This document shows, piece after piece, positions 41,440 through 51,200 of a DNA stretch of 64,000 nt (position 1 is the first letter of the stretch; every line of letters begins with the position of its first letter). The notes below the pieces were generated by a model, which saw only the letters and a program-made list of their open reading frames with translations, made no database searches and was not told the origin of the DNA. The translations under genes and the position numbers were made by a program. The stretch lies in NCBI RefSeq assembly GCF_003663845.1, contig NZ_RCCA01000001.1, forward strand, positions 3,534,001 through 3,598,000, in the 5' to 3' direction. Source of the DNA: Chryseobacterium sp. 7 (GTDB lineage: Bacteria > Bacteroidota > Bacteroidia > Flavobacteriales > Weeksellaceae).

Positions 41440-41625
41440 ACGAAAAAGCGTTAATAATTATTCTGCCAATAGGAATCTGGTAAATTCAAAAGTGATGCAG
41501 AATGATAAGTTGAACGCTCACGTCCATATTATACGGGACGTGGGTTTCTCTTATTTGCATCACAAGGCTTACCAGAGCCTCTATTGGTAAATAAGTATTA
41601 GAGCCTGCGTCCTTTTTCTATTATA
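41440..41625 (+). ncRNA. highly structured RNA of unknown family
   Basis: Nested perfect stems pair in register: CCAATAG (41466-41472) with 41581-41587; TCTGGTAA (41476-41483) with 41569-41576; GTGATGCA (41492-41499) with 41556-41563; ATAAG (41505-41509) with 41550-41554; CACGTCC (41519-41525) with 41536-41542. No protein frame fits. It follows promoter repeat copy 2 and ends near CCTTTTTCT, upstream of a secreted-protein gene. The 5' and 3' ends are estimated. Confidence 0.65.
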
Positions 41626-41673
41626 CCCCCTCAATGAATTACACTTTTAGGCTCGGAGTGATACAACATCACA

Positions 41674-42075
41674 ATGAAAAAACTTTTATTATCAGGAGTA
41701 CTGGTACTGCTAAGCACATTATGCTTTTCCCAAAACTATTATTTCTCACACAGAAAAGAAAGTATTAAGTACACGGACAGTTACGGACAAACCCAATACA
41801 AAACCATTGCAGACGAAGTATCTAATTACAAGTTTTATTTTGAAGTATCTACCGATGGAAGAGCAACCCAGCTTTTTACAGTTTATAACAACGGTCAGGA
41901 AGCCTATTGGGCAGCCGAGCTAAAAAAATCAGGCTACAAGGAGATTTCAGGAAAGATTTTTAAACAATCCCTTTACTACAATACCAATTCTAAAGAGAAC
42001 ATCTATGTGTTTATCTCGCAGGATTACAAAAAAATCATTGTAATGTCAAACGATGGAATAGCCGAATATTACTAG
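41674..42075 (+). CDS. exported protein of unknown function (133 residues)
   Basis: Residues 1-19 (MKKLLLSGVLVLLSTLCFSQ) are a signal peptide. The mature part is strand-rich and Tyr/Lys-rich (NYKFYFEVSTDGRATQLFTV; NIYVFISQDYKKIIVMSND). No family is recognised. It starts a run of three exported-protein genes, with a 1-base gap to the next. Confidence 0.6.
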   Translation: MKKLLLSGVLVLLSTLCFSQNYYFSHRKESIKYTDSYGQTQYKTIADEVSNYKFYFEVSTDGRATQLFTVYNNGQEAYWAAELKKSGYKEISGKIFKQSLYYNTNSKENIYVFISQDYKKIIVMSNDGIAEYY

Positions 42076-42076
42076 C

Positions 42077-43120
42077 ATGGAAAAGAAAACTATTCAGGTT
42101 GACAGCAACATACCTAAATCAGTGCTGATAGGTTTTTTATTAGCATTTCTAACGATTTTTGCAGTCCAACATTTCAGTACATTTTCATATATCCCGAATC
42201 TAGGTAACCCTACTATTGATTACGGACACAAGGTTGTTATTAGCGGAACATACGACACCCGCACAACGCCTGTTGGTGCATTATACCAAACAACGCCTTT
42301 TGGAACAAGGATTAACCTCCCCACAAACGGAATGATGTGCAGTGAGCTACTGTATGATTCTGATTTCAAGAGCTACTCCAACAAAGGCGTGTTGTATGCA
42401 AAATCTGTATTTACCGATTACAAATATCTCCTGCTATTTTGGTTAGCATACACACTTACCGTACTGTTTTTCAAAAGATACCGTCTAAAGGTTTTGATTC
42501 TGATTCTGCCAGTTTTAGGGATGAGTTGCGAAAACAAGACTGTGCAGGAAAAAGCTTCAACAAAAGCAATACAAGCTGATACAGCCATTCAATACACCCC
42601 ACCGACTGTAAGCCTGCCCGACCCAGAAACAATTCAAAAAAGATACTCTTTTGTGGTTTTTGAAGGGGATAGTTTCTTTTCACACGAGGGGCAAAAGATA
42701 GTGACAACAGGAATATTTGAAACAGATGCATTTCTGGACAAGGATAAAGAATACCAACTCATGGACGAAGCCCAGCAAAAAGCCATGATTAATCTGGAAC
42801 TAAAAAACGTTGAAAAAAGATATATCCAAACTTTTGACAGTTATGCAGAAGCCAGCAAGAAAAGAGAAAACTTGCTGGGTATAAATCAAAATACCAGCAA
42901 TGAGGAAGAACACCCATATCAGCAATATATCGTAATCCAACACAAAGCTTATTTCCACCAAACACCTAATCAGAACACCAGAAAAGACACTTATTTATTG
43001 TACGGAGCAAAAATATTCGTATCAAACGAAACCCAATATTTTGTATACACCACCTTTACAAATACTGATGGTATAACAAGCAAAGGTTGGATTCTTAAAA
43101 CAGACATTGAAATATATTAA
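42077..43120 (+). CDS. membrane protein of unknown function with SH3-like C-terminus
   Basis: There are 347 residues. Helix 1 is near residues 13-31, and a second segment near 115-155 contains YKYLLLFWLAYTLTVLFFK. The following KVLILILPVLGMSCENK looks like a lipoprotein signal peptide with its lipobox Cys, placed in the middle of the chain. The C-terminal 60 residues (KAYFHQTPNQNTRKDTYLLY; SKGWILKTDIEIY) resemble a bacterial SH3-like domain. The protein may be a fusion of a two-helix protein with a former lipoprotein. Confidence 0.55.
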   Translation: MEKKTIQVDSNIPKSVLIGFLLAFLTIFAVQHFSTFSYIPNLGNPTIDYGHKVVISGTYDTRTTPVGALYQTTPFGTRINLPTNGMMCSELLYDSDFKSYSNKGVLYAKSVFTDYKYLLLFWLAYTLTVLFFKRYRLKVLILILPVLGMSCENKTVQEKASTKAIQADTAIQYTPPTVSLPDPETIQKRYSFVVFEGDSFFSHEGQKIVTTGIFETDAFLDKDKEYQLMDEAQQKAMINLELKNVEKRYIQTFDSYAEASKKRENLLGINQNTSNEEEHPYQQYIVIQHKAYFHQTPNQNTRKDTYLLYGAKIFVSNETQYFVYTTFTNTDGITSKGWILKTDIEIY

Positions 43121-43123
43121 ATT

Positions 43124-43582
43124 ATGAAAAAACTTCCTTTAAAAGCTATTACGATAGCACTATCCCTCACATTAGTAACCGTAAACTGCTCTAATAGCAA
43201 TGATGATAACACCACCACCCCAACCAATCAACAGCCACCTGCAACAACGCAGTATTTTCACCCGCCAACGTGGATTCAGGGAACATGGAAATACGCACCG
43301 TTTGGAACACCTATAGACTCTCCGTTGACATTAAAGTTTACTGATTCTGATATAATTTCGATTAGTTCGGGCGGAACACAAACCAGCTGGACAGAGAACA
43401 TAAAAGTATCTCCAAACGGAGGTAGTGTCGATGAAAACACTACAAACACACAATACAACGTTACTATCAAACATAATGGTTCGGGAACTACTGAGTTTTT
43501 TGAGTTCAGAAAGATTTCTGACACCGAGATACAATACAGACAAGCTCCTGTACTGAACTGGACGAGTTTGGTCAAGATGTAA
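43124..43582 (+). CDS. lipoprotein of unknown function
   Basis: There are 152 residues. The signal peptide ends in the lipobox LVTVNC, with Cys23 followed by SNSNDDNTTTPTNQQPP, a typical low-complexity linker. The beta-rich remainder (GTWKYAPFGTPIDSPLTLKF; IKVSPNGG) resembles small lipocalin-like surface proteins. It is 3 bases after the preceding gene. Confidence 0.6.
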   Translation: MKKLPLKAITIALSLTLVTVNCSNSNDDNTTTPTNQQPPATTQYFHPPTWIQGTWKYAPFGTPIDSPLTLKFTDSDIISISSGGTQTSWTENIKVSPNGGSVDENTTNTQYNVTIKHNGSGTTEFFEFRKISDTEIQYRQAPVLNWTSLVKM

Positions 43583-43777
43583 CACTAGCCTTGTGTCTTT
43601 GTGTACAAGGTTTTTTCACCACATAAACAACTAATAAACAACACTTTAAGTAAAAATCTGCAACATAGTACCTATATATACTATAAATATCTATACTTAT
43701 TATTACACCATTCCCAAACCCATAATTGGGAAAATTCAGAGATAACACGTCAAGTTTTGACGCTTTGACTGTATATC

Positions 43778-43805
43778 TTTGAAAACAAATAAAGATTTAT
43801 ATTTG
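43778..43805 (+). promoter_or_regulatory. promoter of the T9SS/RHS operon
   Basis: TTTG (43778-43781) and the perfect -7 box TATATTTG (43798-43805) lie 40 bases before the ATG at 43846. The spacing of 16 is slightly short. Confidence 0.5.
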
Positions 43806-43845
43806 CGCAATTTTTTAAATTAATATTAACATTAAACAACAAAGG

Positions 43846-45420
43846 ATGACAAAACTGTACCTTAGTGCATTTATAATATGCACATCCCTCAGCATTTCAG
43901 CTCAGGAAGTTCTCTGGCAACGGGACATCAAATCCAGTTCGCAGGATTTTTTAAGCCAGATAACTACAACTATTGACGGCCAGTACCTGATTACAGGAAG
44001 CTCTATACAGCCCCCAAGAGCTGGAAGTAAGCAAAACAACGGCTATGATTTCCATTTGATTAAACTTGACCAGCAGGGAAACCAAACCTGGGAAAAATAC
44101 TTCTCTGGAAACAATCACGATTATTTATCGGCAACTGTCAGCACTCAGGACGGAGGATTTTTGATTTCAGGCACCTCATATTCAAGTAAGGGGCTGGATA
44201 AAAAGGACGATTCTAAAGGCGGATCAGACGTTTGGCTCATCAGAATTAACGAATTTGGAGACGAGCTATGGCAAAAAACCATAGGAACTTCAGCAGATGA
44301 AGAAGCCAGATCGGTGATTCAAACAACTGACCAGGGATTCTTTGTAGCTGGCAATATTCAGACCCTTCGACAAGCTCAGGATTCTAAAGGCTACGGCTCT
44401 AAAGATGTACTTATCGTTAAATTAGACAAAGACGGAAAAGAACTCTCCCAACTCATTTTTGGTGGTAAGGCGATTGATGAAGTCGAGAAGATGATTCCTA
44501 CACGAGATGGAGGAGCACTACTTGGAATTTACTCCAGAAGTGGTATCGGTGGTACTAAGAAAACAGAAAACTACGGTGAAGGAGATTACCATATTATAAA
44601 ACTCTCAAAAGACGGAAAAATTCAGTGGGAGAAGAACTTTGGCGGAAAAGGCGATGATCATATCAGAACCCTTGCGTTAACAGCAACAGGCTACATTATC
44701 GGTGGAGAATCCAGATCAGAAAGAACAGGCAATAAAACCGTTGGAATTCAGGAGGGCACAGATTTATGGGTTATTGCTTTAGATCAAAACGGGAATGAAG
44801 AGTGGCAAAAATCCTACAGCTTTGGAAACAGGGATATTCTGATGGGAATGAGCGTGATTCAGTCTTCGGACGATAAGTTATCTAAAGGCGTATTATTAGG
44901 TGGATATACGCAGTCTGAAGGCAGGATAAAAGCCGATGAACAGACGTTTTGGTTACTATATATTGATCAGCTAGGGAATGAATCATGGAGAAAACATATA
45001 ACAGGAGAATCCCGAAAAAAAGAGGAAAGGTTATCTGACTTGAAGCTGAATAAAGACGGCTCGATTGTAATTGCAGGCACGAGCGCTGAAGAACTGGGTA
45101 AAGAAAACTGGAAGATTGTAAAGCTGGGAGATAAGCAGGTTAATGATCTGATTGAAAGACAGGATATCAAAATTTATCCGAACCCAGTATCAGATTATGC
45201 TTATGTAGAAATAGGGTTTGATTCTTCGACAGGCTCAGAACAGGGCTTCAAAAATGCAGATATCCTGTTATATGATATGTCAGGAAGACAGCTTCAGAGC
45301 CTTACAACCAAAAACAGAGTCACCAAAATCAATACACAGGCACTTATTCAGGGTGCTTACCTGGTGACTATCAAAACTGATACTAATAAAACGGCTAGTG
45401 CCAAACTCATAAAGAAATAA
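43846..45420 (+). CDS. secreted beta-propeller-like protein with T9SS sorting domain
   Basis: There are 524 residues. A signal peptide (residues 1-19, ending SISAQ) precedes repeated units such as HLIKLDQQGNQTWEKYFSGN, DVWLIRINEFGDELWQKTIG and HIIKLSKDGKIQWEKNFGGK, spaced about 45-60 residues like propeller blades. The C-terminal 85 residues (IKIYPNPVSDYAYVEIG; LYDMSGRQLQ; GAYLVTIKTD) are a type A T9SS sorting domain, so the protein is exported by type IX secretion. Two dispersed repeats are inserted in frame (44362-44384, 45220-45244). It is followed 4 bases later by the RHS genes. Confidence 0.82.
   Translation: MTKLYLSAFIICTSLSISAQEVLWQRDIKSSSQDFLSQITTTIDGQYLITGSSIQPPRAGSKQNNGYDFHLIKLDQQGNQTWEKYFSGNNHDYLSATVSTQDGGFLISGTSYSSKGLDKKDDSKGGSDVWLIRINEFGDELWQKTIGTSADEEARSVIQTTDQGFFVAGNIQTLRQAQDSKGYGSKDVLIVKLDKDGKELSQLIFGGKAIDEVEKMIPTRDGGALLGIYSRSGIGGTKKTENYGEGDYHIIKLSKDGKIQWEKNFGGKGDDHIRTLALTATGYIIGGESRSERTGNKTVGIQEGTDLWVIALDQNGNEEWQKSYSFGNRDILMGMSVIQSSDDKLSKGVLLGGYTQSEGRIKADEQTFWLLYIDQLGNESWRKHITGESRKKEERLSDLKLNKDGSIVIAGTSAEELGKENWKIVKLGDKQVNDLIERQDIKIYPNPVSDYAYVEIGFDSSTGSEQGFKNADILLYDMSGRQLQSLTTKNRVTKINTQALIQGAYLVTIKTDTNKTASAKLIKK
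44362..44384 (+). repeat. dispersed repeat inserted in frame (TLRQAQ)
   Basis: ACCCTTCGACAAGCTCAGG + ATTC matches a widespread bacterial dispersed repeat. It encodes TLRQAQDS between GNIQ and KGYGSKDV. Confidence 0.5.
45220..45244 (+). repeat. dispersed repeat inserted in frame (SSTGSEQG)
   Basis: GATTCTTCGACAGGCTCAG + AACAGG is the inverted variant of the same repeat class. It adds DSSTGSEQG inside the T9SS domain between VEIGF and FKNADILLYD. Confidence 0.55.
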
Positions 45421-45424
45421 CACG

Positions 45425-48250
45425 ATGAAAAAAACAATCATTTCACTGGCAATTCTTATTGCTGGTATGGGGCAGTTATATGCCCAGCAACAACAGGTTA
45501 ATTTCGGGGATTCCTCAAGACCTGTACCTTCTGTTTCTTCCCTTGCCACCTATGCCAATACTCCTGTATCTAGTGCAACAGGACTTCCTGACATTTCATT
45601 TCCTTTGCTAGGATTACCAACCTACAATGGCGGAATGAGCTTAAATGTGGGACTGTCTTACAATCCTATGAATGTCTCACAGAGTGAACCTGCCAGTCAA
45701 ACAGGTACGGGATGGTCGGTATTTGCGGGAGGCGTTATCTCAAGGAGCATTACGCTTGATATTGATGAGATGTATGATGATACAACCAATGGTAATTATG
45801 TTAAAAATAATTTTGATGATATTTATTATTACAATCTTCCTGGGATTTCTGGAAAATTCAAATTTATCAGGAATCCAACCACCAATACTTTTGAGCTGAT
45901 TAATCTTTCTTCCAATAAGGTGAAGATTGAGTATACCCGAACCAGCAATACCGCAACCCTTATCCTTGATTCTTTCACCATAACCGATGCAAACGGTACA
46001 AAATATTTTTTCAATGATTACAGTAGAAGCAATCAGGAAAGAAATGCCTATTCACCTGGTGGAAAAGTGTATAAATCTGCCTTCTTTTTATCCCACATTA
46101 AAGATGCCAATAATGTGGAACTTGCCAATTTTGCGTATCAGAAGGATATCAAATATAAGAATAATTCCACAACGATTGTCTATCAAACCTGTAAATTAAA
46201 AAGTATTACATCTCCTGGCTTTGGAAAAATTGAATTTGATTATTTATATGATTCTGCACTGGAAGACAGTATGAATGATCCGTATCAGCTTCAAAAAATA
46301 AGCTTAAAAGACAATTATAACCATATGATTTCTGGATATAATTTTGAATATATTTCATTTAGCTATAATTATTCACCTTCAGGAAATCCATTAAATATTG
46401 AATATAAAAGATCCTTAACAAAACTAAAAAAGCTGGATAAGAATGGATCTGTTTCACAGACAACAGAATTTGAATATGGTGACTCTGCTGCTGCTTCATC
46501 TCCTGGAATGAGTCCAAGCTCTTTATGTGATAATTTATATCCCTCTTTCACACCAAAAGTTGTCCAAGGAATTTTAAAAAGAGTAATTACTCCGAGTAGA
46601 GGAGTCATAGAGTATAACTTTGAGCCTAACCAATATTATAAGGATAGAAGTGAGCCCAATTATGTCAATTCTATTCTCAGCGGGAACAGTTTTATTGATG
46701 GGGAAGTACAATACCTGGCTTCATTTAAAGATCTGTATTATAATACTAATCAGACTACCAACTATACGTTTACCATTTCAGGAACTCAATCCAAAAAAGT
46801 ATACCTTGTATTTGGAGTCGATGAATTATTCCCTGCGCCACCATATTGGGATTCCAATACACCTACTTATGTAGATTATGTGATAAAAAACGGTAACGAG
46901 TTTATTTACGGAAATGCCTGTGGATCTTCCCAATATGCGGTAAGGGAGTATGACCTGTCACCAGGAAATTACACTTTAATGGTGACGGGATCGGGAGGTA
47001 AAGGTTTAGCCAATTTCTTTGGAATAGAACATATTGCTCAGCCGTTCCCTAACAAGGTTACAGGGGCAGGAATAAGGATTGGCAGTATTAATTATTATAA
47101 CAGCAAAACAGAAACTACCCCTGTAAAAACTACTAAATTTGATTATAGCAGTTTTTCAGACAGCCAGGCTTCATCAGGTGTTTTGTTCTCTCCAGAATCA
47201 GTTGCCAATGCAGATAGCTATCCATTATATAAAAATGTAAAAATAACTGAAGGTGATAATAGCAACGGGCATGTCAAGTACTACTATAAAAACCCTGATG
47301 ACTATCCTAAAAATGGGGATTACTGGCCTTATTACTCTTTAACAAGCGGAGGATTACTGGACAAAAAAGAAGTGTATAATGCACAGAATAAACTTCTGGT
47401 TTCAGAAGAGAATAATTATACGTTTGAAGAAATTCCTGGAGCCCAGGATTATCAACTTTGGAGCAATAACACCTTAACTTCCAAAACAGCATGGCTGAAA
47501 AAATCATCGGTTACCTCCACCAGCTATTTTGATAACGGGCAAAGTATAGAAGAGAAATCGGAAACGAATTTTAATGCCTTCAATTTTGGCGTAGAGTCTA
47601 CCAAAAAAGTAGTGGACGGAAATACCACAGAGCAATTCTACACTTATCCTGATGCAGGGTACAATAATCTTTCCAACGCTCATATTTTGGATGTCCCTGT
47701 TGTACAGGAAGAAAAAAACGATGGTAAAACACTTTCTAAAATACAGACAAAATATGACAATGCAGGCAGTACATTACCTACTTCGGTGCTGGCTACTAAT
47801 TTAAGTGACGGAACGACAAAAACAACAATGAAATTTGATCTCTATGACGAAAAAGGAAATCTCCTGCAATTCACCTCTTCCGTAGGAATTCCTACAGCAA
47901 TTGTGTATGGGTATGACAAAACACAGCCTATTGCCAAAATAGAGGGTGCAACATATACACAGATAACTCCTTATATTCAGGCTATAGTAGATGCTTCCAA
48001 TGCAGATGCTCAAAACCCAGCCAATGAACAGGCACTGCTTACAGCACTGGATAATTTTAGAAATACAACCGCATTGAAGGACTTCCAGATCACCACCACC
48101 ACCTATGACCCACTCATAGGCATGACGACAACCACCCCGCCTAATGGGATAAGAGTAATTTACAAATATGACGCTAATAACAGGTTACAGAAAATAGTGG
48201 ATATGAATGGGGTAACACTGAAAGAATACCAATACAACTACAAAAACTAA
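45425..48250 (+). CDS. RHS-repeat-type secreted protein
   Basis: The 941-residue protein has a signal peptide (ILIAGMGQLYAQQ). The start of the mature part (PSVSSLATYANTPVSSATGL; ISFPLLGLPTYNGGMSLNVG) is typical of large Bacteroidota proteins encoded directly before RHS proteins. RHS-like YD repeats appear late (YGYDKTQPIAKIEGATYTQI; GIRVIYKYDANNRLQKIVDM). It lacks the RHS core motif and a toxin tip. It probably forms part of the shell or the delivery partner of the following RHS protein. Confidence 0.72.
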   Translation: MKKTIISLAILIAGMGQLYAQQQQVNFGDSSRPVPSVSSLATYANTPVSSATGLPDISFPLLGLPTYNGGMSLNVGLSYNPMNVSQSEPASQTGTGWSVFAGGVISRSITLDIDEMYDDTTNGNYVKNNFDDIYYYNLPGISGKFKFIRNPTTNTFELINLSSNKVKIEYTRTSNTATLILDSFTITDANGTKYFFNDYSRSNQERNAYSPGGKVYKSAFFLSHIKDANNVELANFAYQKDIKYKNNSTTIVYQTCKLKSITSPGFGKIEFDYLYDSALEDSMNDPYQLQKISLKDNYNHMISGYNFEYISFSYNYSPSGNPLNIEYKRSLTKLKKLDKNGSVSQTTEFEYGDSAAASSPGMSPSSLCDNLYPSFTPKVVQGILKRVITPSRGVIEYNFEPNQYYKDRSEPNYVNSILSGNSFIDGEVQYLASFKDLYYNTNQTTNYTFTISGTQSKKVYLVFGVDELFPAPPYWDSNTPTYVDYVIKNGNEFIYGNACGSSQYAVREYDLSPGNYTLMVTGSGGKGLANFFGIEHIAQPFPNKVTGAGIRIGSINYYNSKTETTPVKTTKFDYSSFSDSQASSGVLFSPESVANADSYPLYKNVKITEGDNSNGHVKYYYKNPDDYPKNGDYWPYYSLTSGGLLDKKEVYNAQNKLLVSEENNYTFEEIPGAQDYQLWSNNTLTSKTAWLKKSSVTSTSYFDNGQSIEEKSETNFNAFNFGVESTKKVVDGNTTEQFYTYPDAGYNNLSNAHILDVPVVQEEKNDGKTLSKIQTKYDNAGSTLPTSVLATNLSDGTTKTTMKFDLYDEKGNLLQFTSSVGIPTAIVYGYDKTQPIAKIEGATYTQITPYIQAIVDASNADAQNPANEQALLTALDNFRNTTALKDFQITTTTYDPLIGMTTTTPPNGIRVIYKYDANNRLQKIVDMNGVTLKEYQYNYKN

Positions 48251-48255
48251 ACACA

Positions 48256-51200
48256 ATGAAGAAAATAATACTACTTCTCAATTTGTGGGCGGTGGGTTTT
48301 ACCTATGCACAGACCAATCTTACCCAGACAGAAAATTATATTTATGAGAAAACCTGTTTAACAGAAGACTGTTCCAAAAAAACAGAAACCGTACAATATC
48401 TTGACGGGCTGGGAAGAGTGAAGCAGAATATCGCTGTAAAAGCAACACCCTCAGGAAAAGATATTGCCGTTCCTGTAGAATATGACACCTATGGAAGACA
48501 GGTAAAAAGCTATCTTCCTATTCCGCAGTCAGGGACACAGAATGGAGCTTTATATGCAGATCCGCTTTCCAATGCTTCTTCTCTTTACGGAAATGAAAAA
48601 ATCTATGCTGAAAAGGTACTGGAATCGTCTCCTTTGGGAAGACCATTACAGCAAAAACAGGTCGGGAACGACTGGTCTGGACATCCCGTACAGTTTTCAT
48701 ATGATGCCAATACCTCAGCAGATGCGGTAAAAAAATATAGTGTAGTTACAAGCTGGATAGAGGGACGAACCAACAGCGAACTGAGCCTTTCAGGAACCTA
48801 CGCTGAAAACACGTTATATAAATCTACGGTTACGGATGAAGACGGTAATATAACTACCCAATTTAAAAATAAGAAAGGACAGACCATCTTAACCAGAAAA
48901 AAAGACGGAACCCAGAATGCAGATACGTACTATATATACAACGAATATGGCGGACTGGCTTATACCCTTCCTCCATTAGCTTCTGCCTCTGCTTTAACAT
49001 TGACTATGGTAGATAATCTATGCTACCAGTACCGATATGATGGCTGGAACAGGCTTGTGGAAAAGAAAATTCCAGGAAAAGGCTGGGAGTTTATGGTGTA
49101 TGACAAGGCGGACAGAATGATTCTATCCCAGGATGCGAATCTAAGGAAATCTTTCGACTGGATCATCTATAAATACGATGTGTTGGGAAGACCTATTTAT
49201 ACAGGAATCGTAAAGTCTAATAATAGTAGGATCGGGATGCAGAATCAGATCCTTGGAGGAGCTGTTATTGAAGGAAGGGATAATACCCCTCTGACAGCAA
49301 ACGGAATGCCTTATTATTACACCAATATGCATTGGGGACTGGATACACTTTTGTCTGTTACGTATTATGACTCTTATCCTCAGCAGTATGGCTTTAATCC
49401 CCCTGTACCTTCAAGTATTATGGGGCAAACTGTACTGACAGATACCCCTACCTCAGATGGAATGAGTACAAAAGGACTTCCTGTACTCAGTCTTGTAAAG
49501 AATATTGAAGATGATGGCTGGACAAAAACCTATACCTATTATGACAGAAAAGGAAGAGTGATTGGAGCTCATTCTATTAATCATTTAGGCGGATATTCCA
49601 AAACAGAATTATTACTTGACTTTGCTGGTGTGATACAACAAAGTAAAGTCTATCACAAAAGACTGGCAACAGATCCAGAAAAGGTAATTACCCAAAGCTT
49701 TACTTATGACCAGCAAAACAGATTATTAGTGCATAAACACCAAATTGATTCTAATCCAGAAGAAATTTTGGTACAGAATGAATACAATGAGCTTTCACAG
49801 CTGAAAAACAAAAAACTCGGGGGAAGCAATCCTTCCCAGCCATTACAGAGTATTGACTATACTTATAATATCAGGGGATGGAATACTAAGATCAATGATC
49901 CTTCCAATCTGAACGGTAGACTGTTTGGATATGAAATGAAATATTCCAGTCCTGTAAACTCCAACGTAGCTCCTGGAAAATTCTCAGGAATAATCACAGA
50001 AGTAGACTGGAAAAATGCTTCCGAAGATGTACTGAAAAGGTATAACTACAGTTATGACGGGCTAAGCAGGCTAAAGGATGCTGTCTATTCTGAACCTAAT
50101 GCTACGGTTCCCTTTAACAATTATTACAATGAGCACCTTACTTATGATCTGGGAGGAAACATCAAGACCCTAAAAAGAAATGCCTTCCCTGTGAACGGAA
50201 GTACAGCCACACAGGCAGATGACTTGGTATATGATTATACTGGAAATCAATTGACTAAAGTAACCGAAAATGCATTGAATGATTCAGGATATGAAGGCGG
50301 AAATAATCTTATTACCTATGATCAGAACGGGAACATGAAAGATATGCTGGATAAAGGAATTCAGTCTATTCAATACAATTATCTGAACCTTTCTAACCAA
50401 TATACCGTTCACCAATCAAGTGCATTTGGGCAAATGAGTTACAGCACAATGAATTATCTTTACCGTGCTGACGGAACCAAACTGCGCAAAACCTATTCCA
50501 GTGCACCCCCAAGAGGATCTACCACTACCCGTATTACAGACTATCTGGATGGCTTCCAGTACACCTACACTGAAGGAGGCGGAATATGTCTTGAATGCAG
50601 AACGGAAAGTGCCTTTGAACAGCAGGCTTATAGAAATGCATCATTTGTATTTCCTGGAAATCCAACCCCAGAATGGAAGCTGGATTTTGTTTCCACAGCA
50701 GCAGGATATTACAGTTTCACAGAAAACCGCTATATTTACCAGTACATAGACCACCTTGGAAATGCCAGGGTAAGTTTTGCAAAAAACAGCGAAGGTGCTC
50801 CTGAAATTATAGATACCAACAATTATTATCCTTTTGGACTGAACCATATTTCAAATTCGTTCAGCAATTCAGGTTTTGGAAGCTTCTACAGTTATAAATA
50901 TAATGGCAAAGAACTTCAGGAAACAGGATTGTTTGACTACGGATGGAGACAGTATATGCCCGATTTGAGTAGATGGAACGGAATAGACCAGCTGGCAGAA
51001 AGCTACCTCTCTACCAGTACTTATGCTTATGTTGCCAATAACCCTATCTCAAGCTTTGATGTAGACGGAAGATGGTTTAATGAGGATGGAAGCATCCGCC
51101 CTTCCACCACGTTTGATTATACGCCAGGGGCATACAAACCTACGATGTCCTTCAGTACCTCTAATGGTATGCATTATAACGAAGGCGGTGGCGGTGGAAA

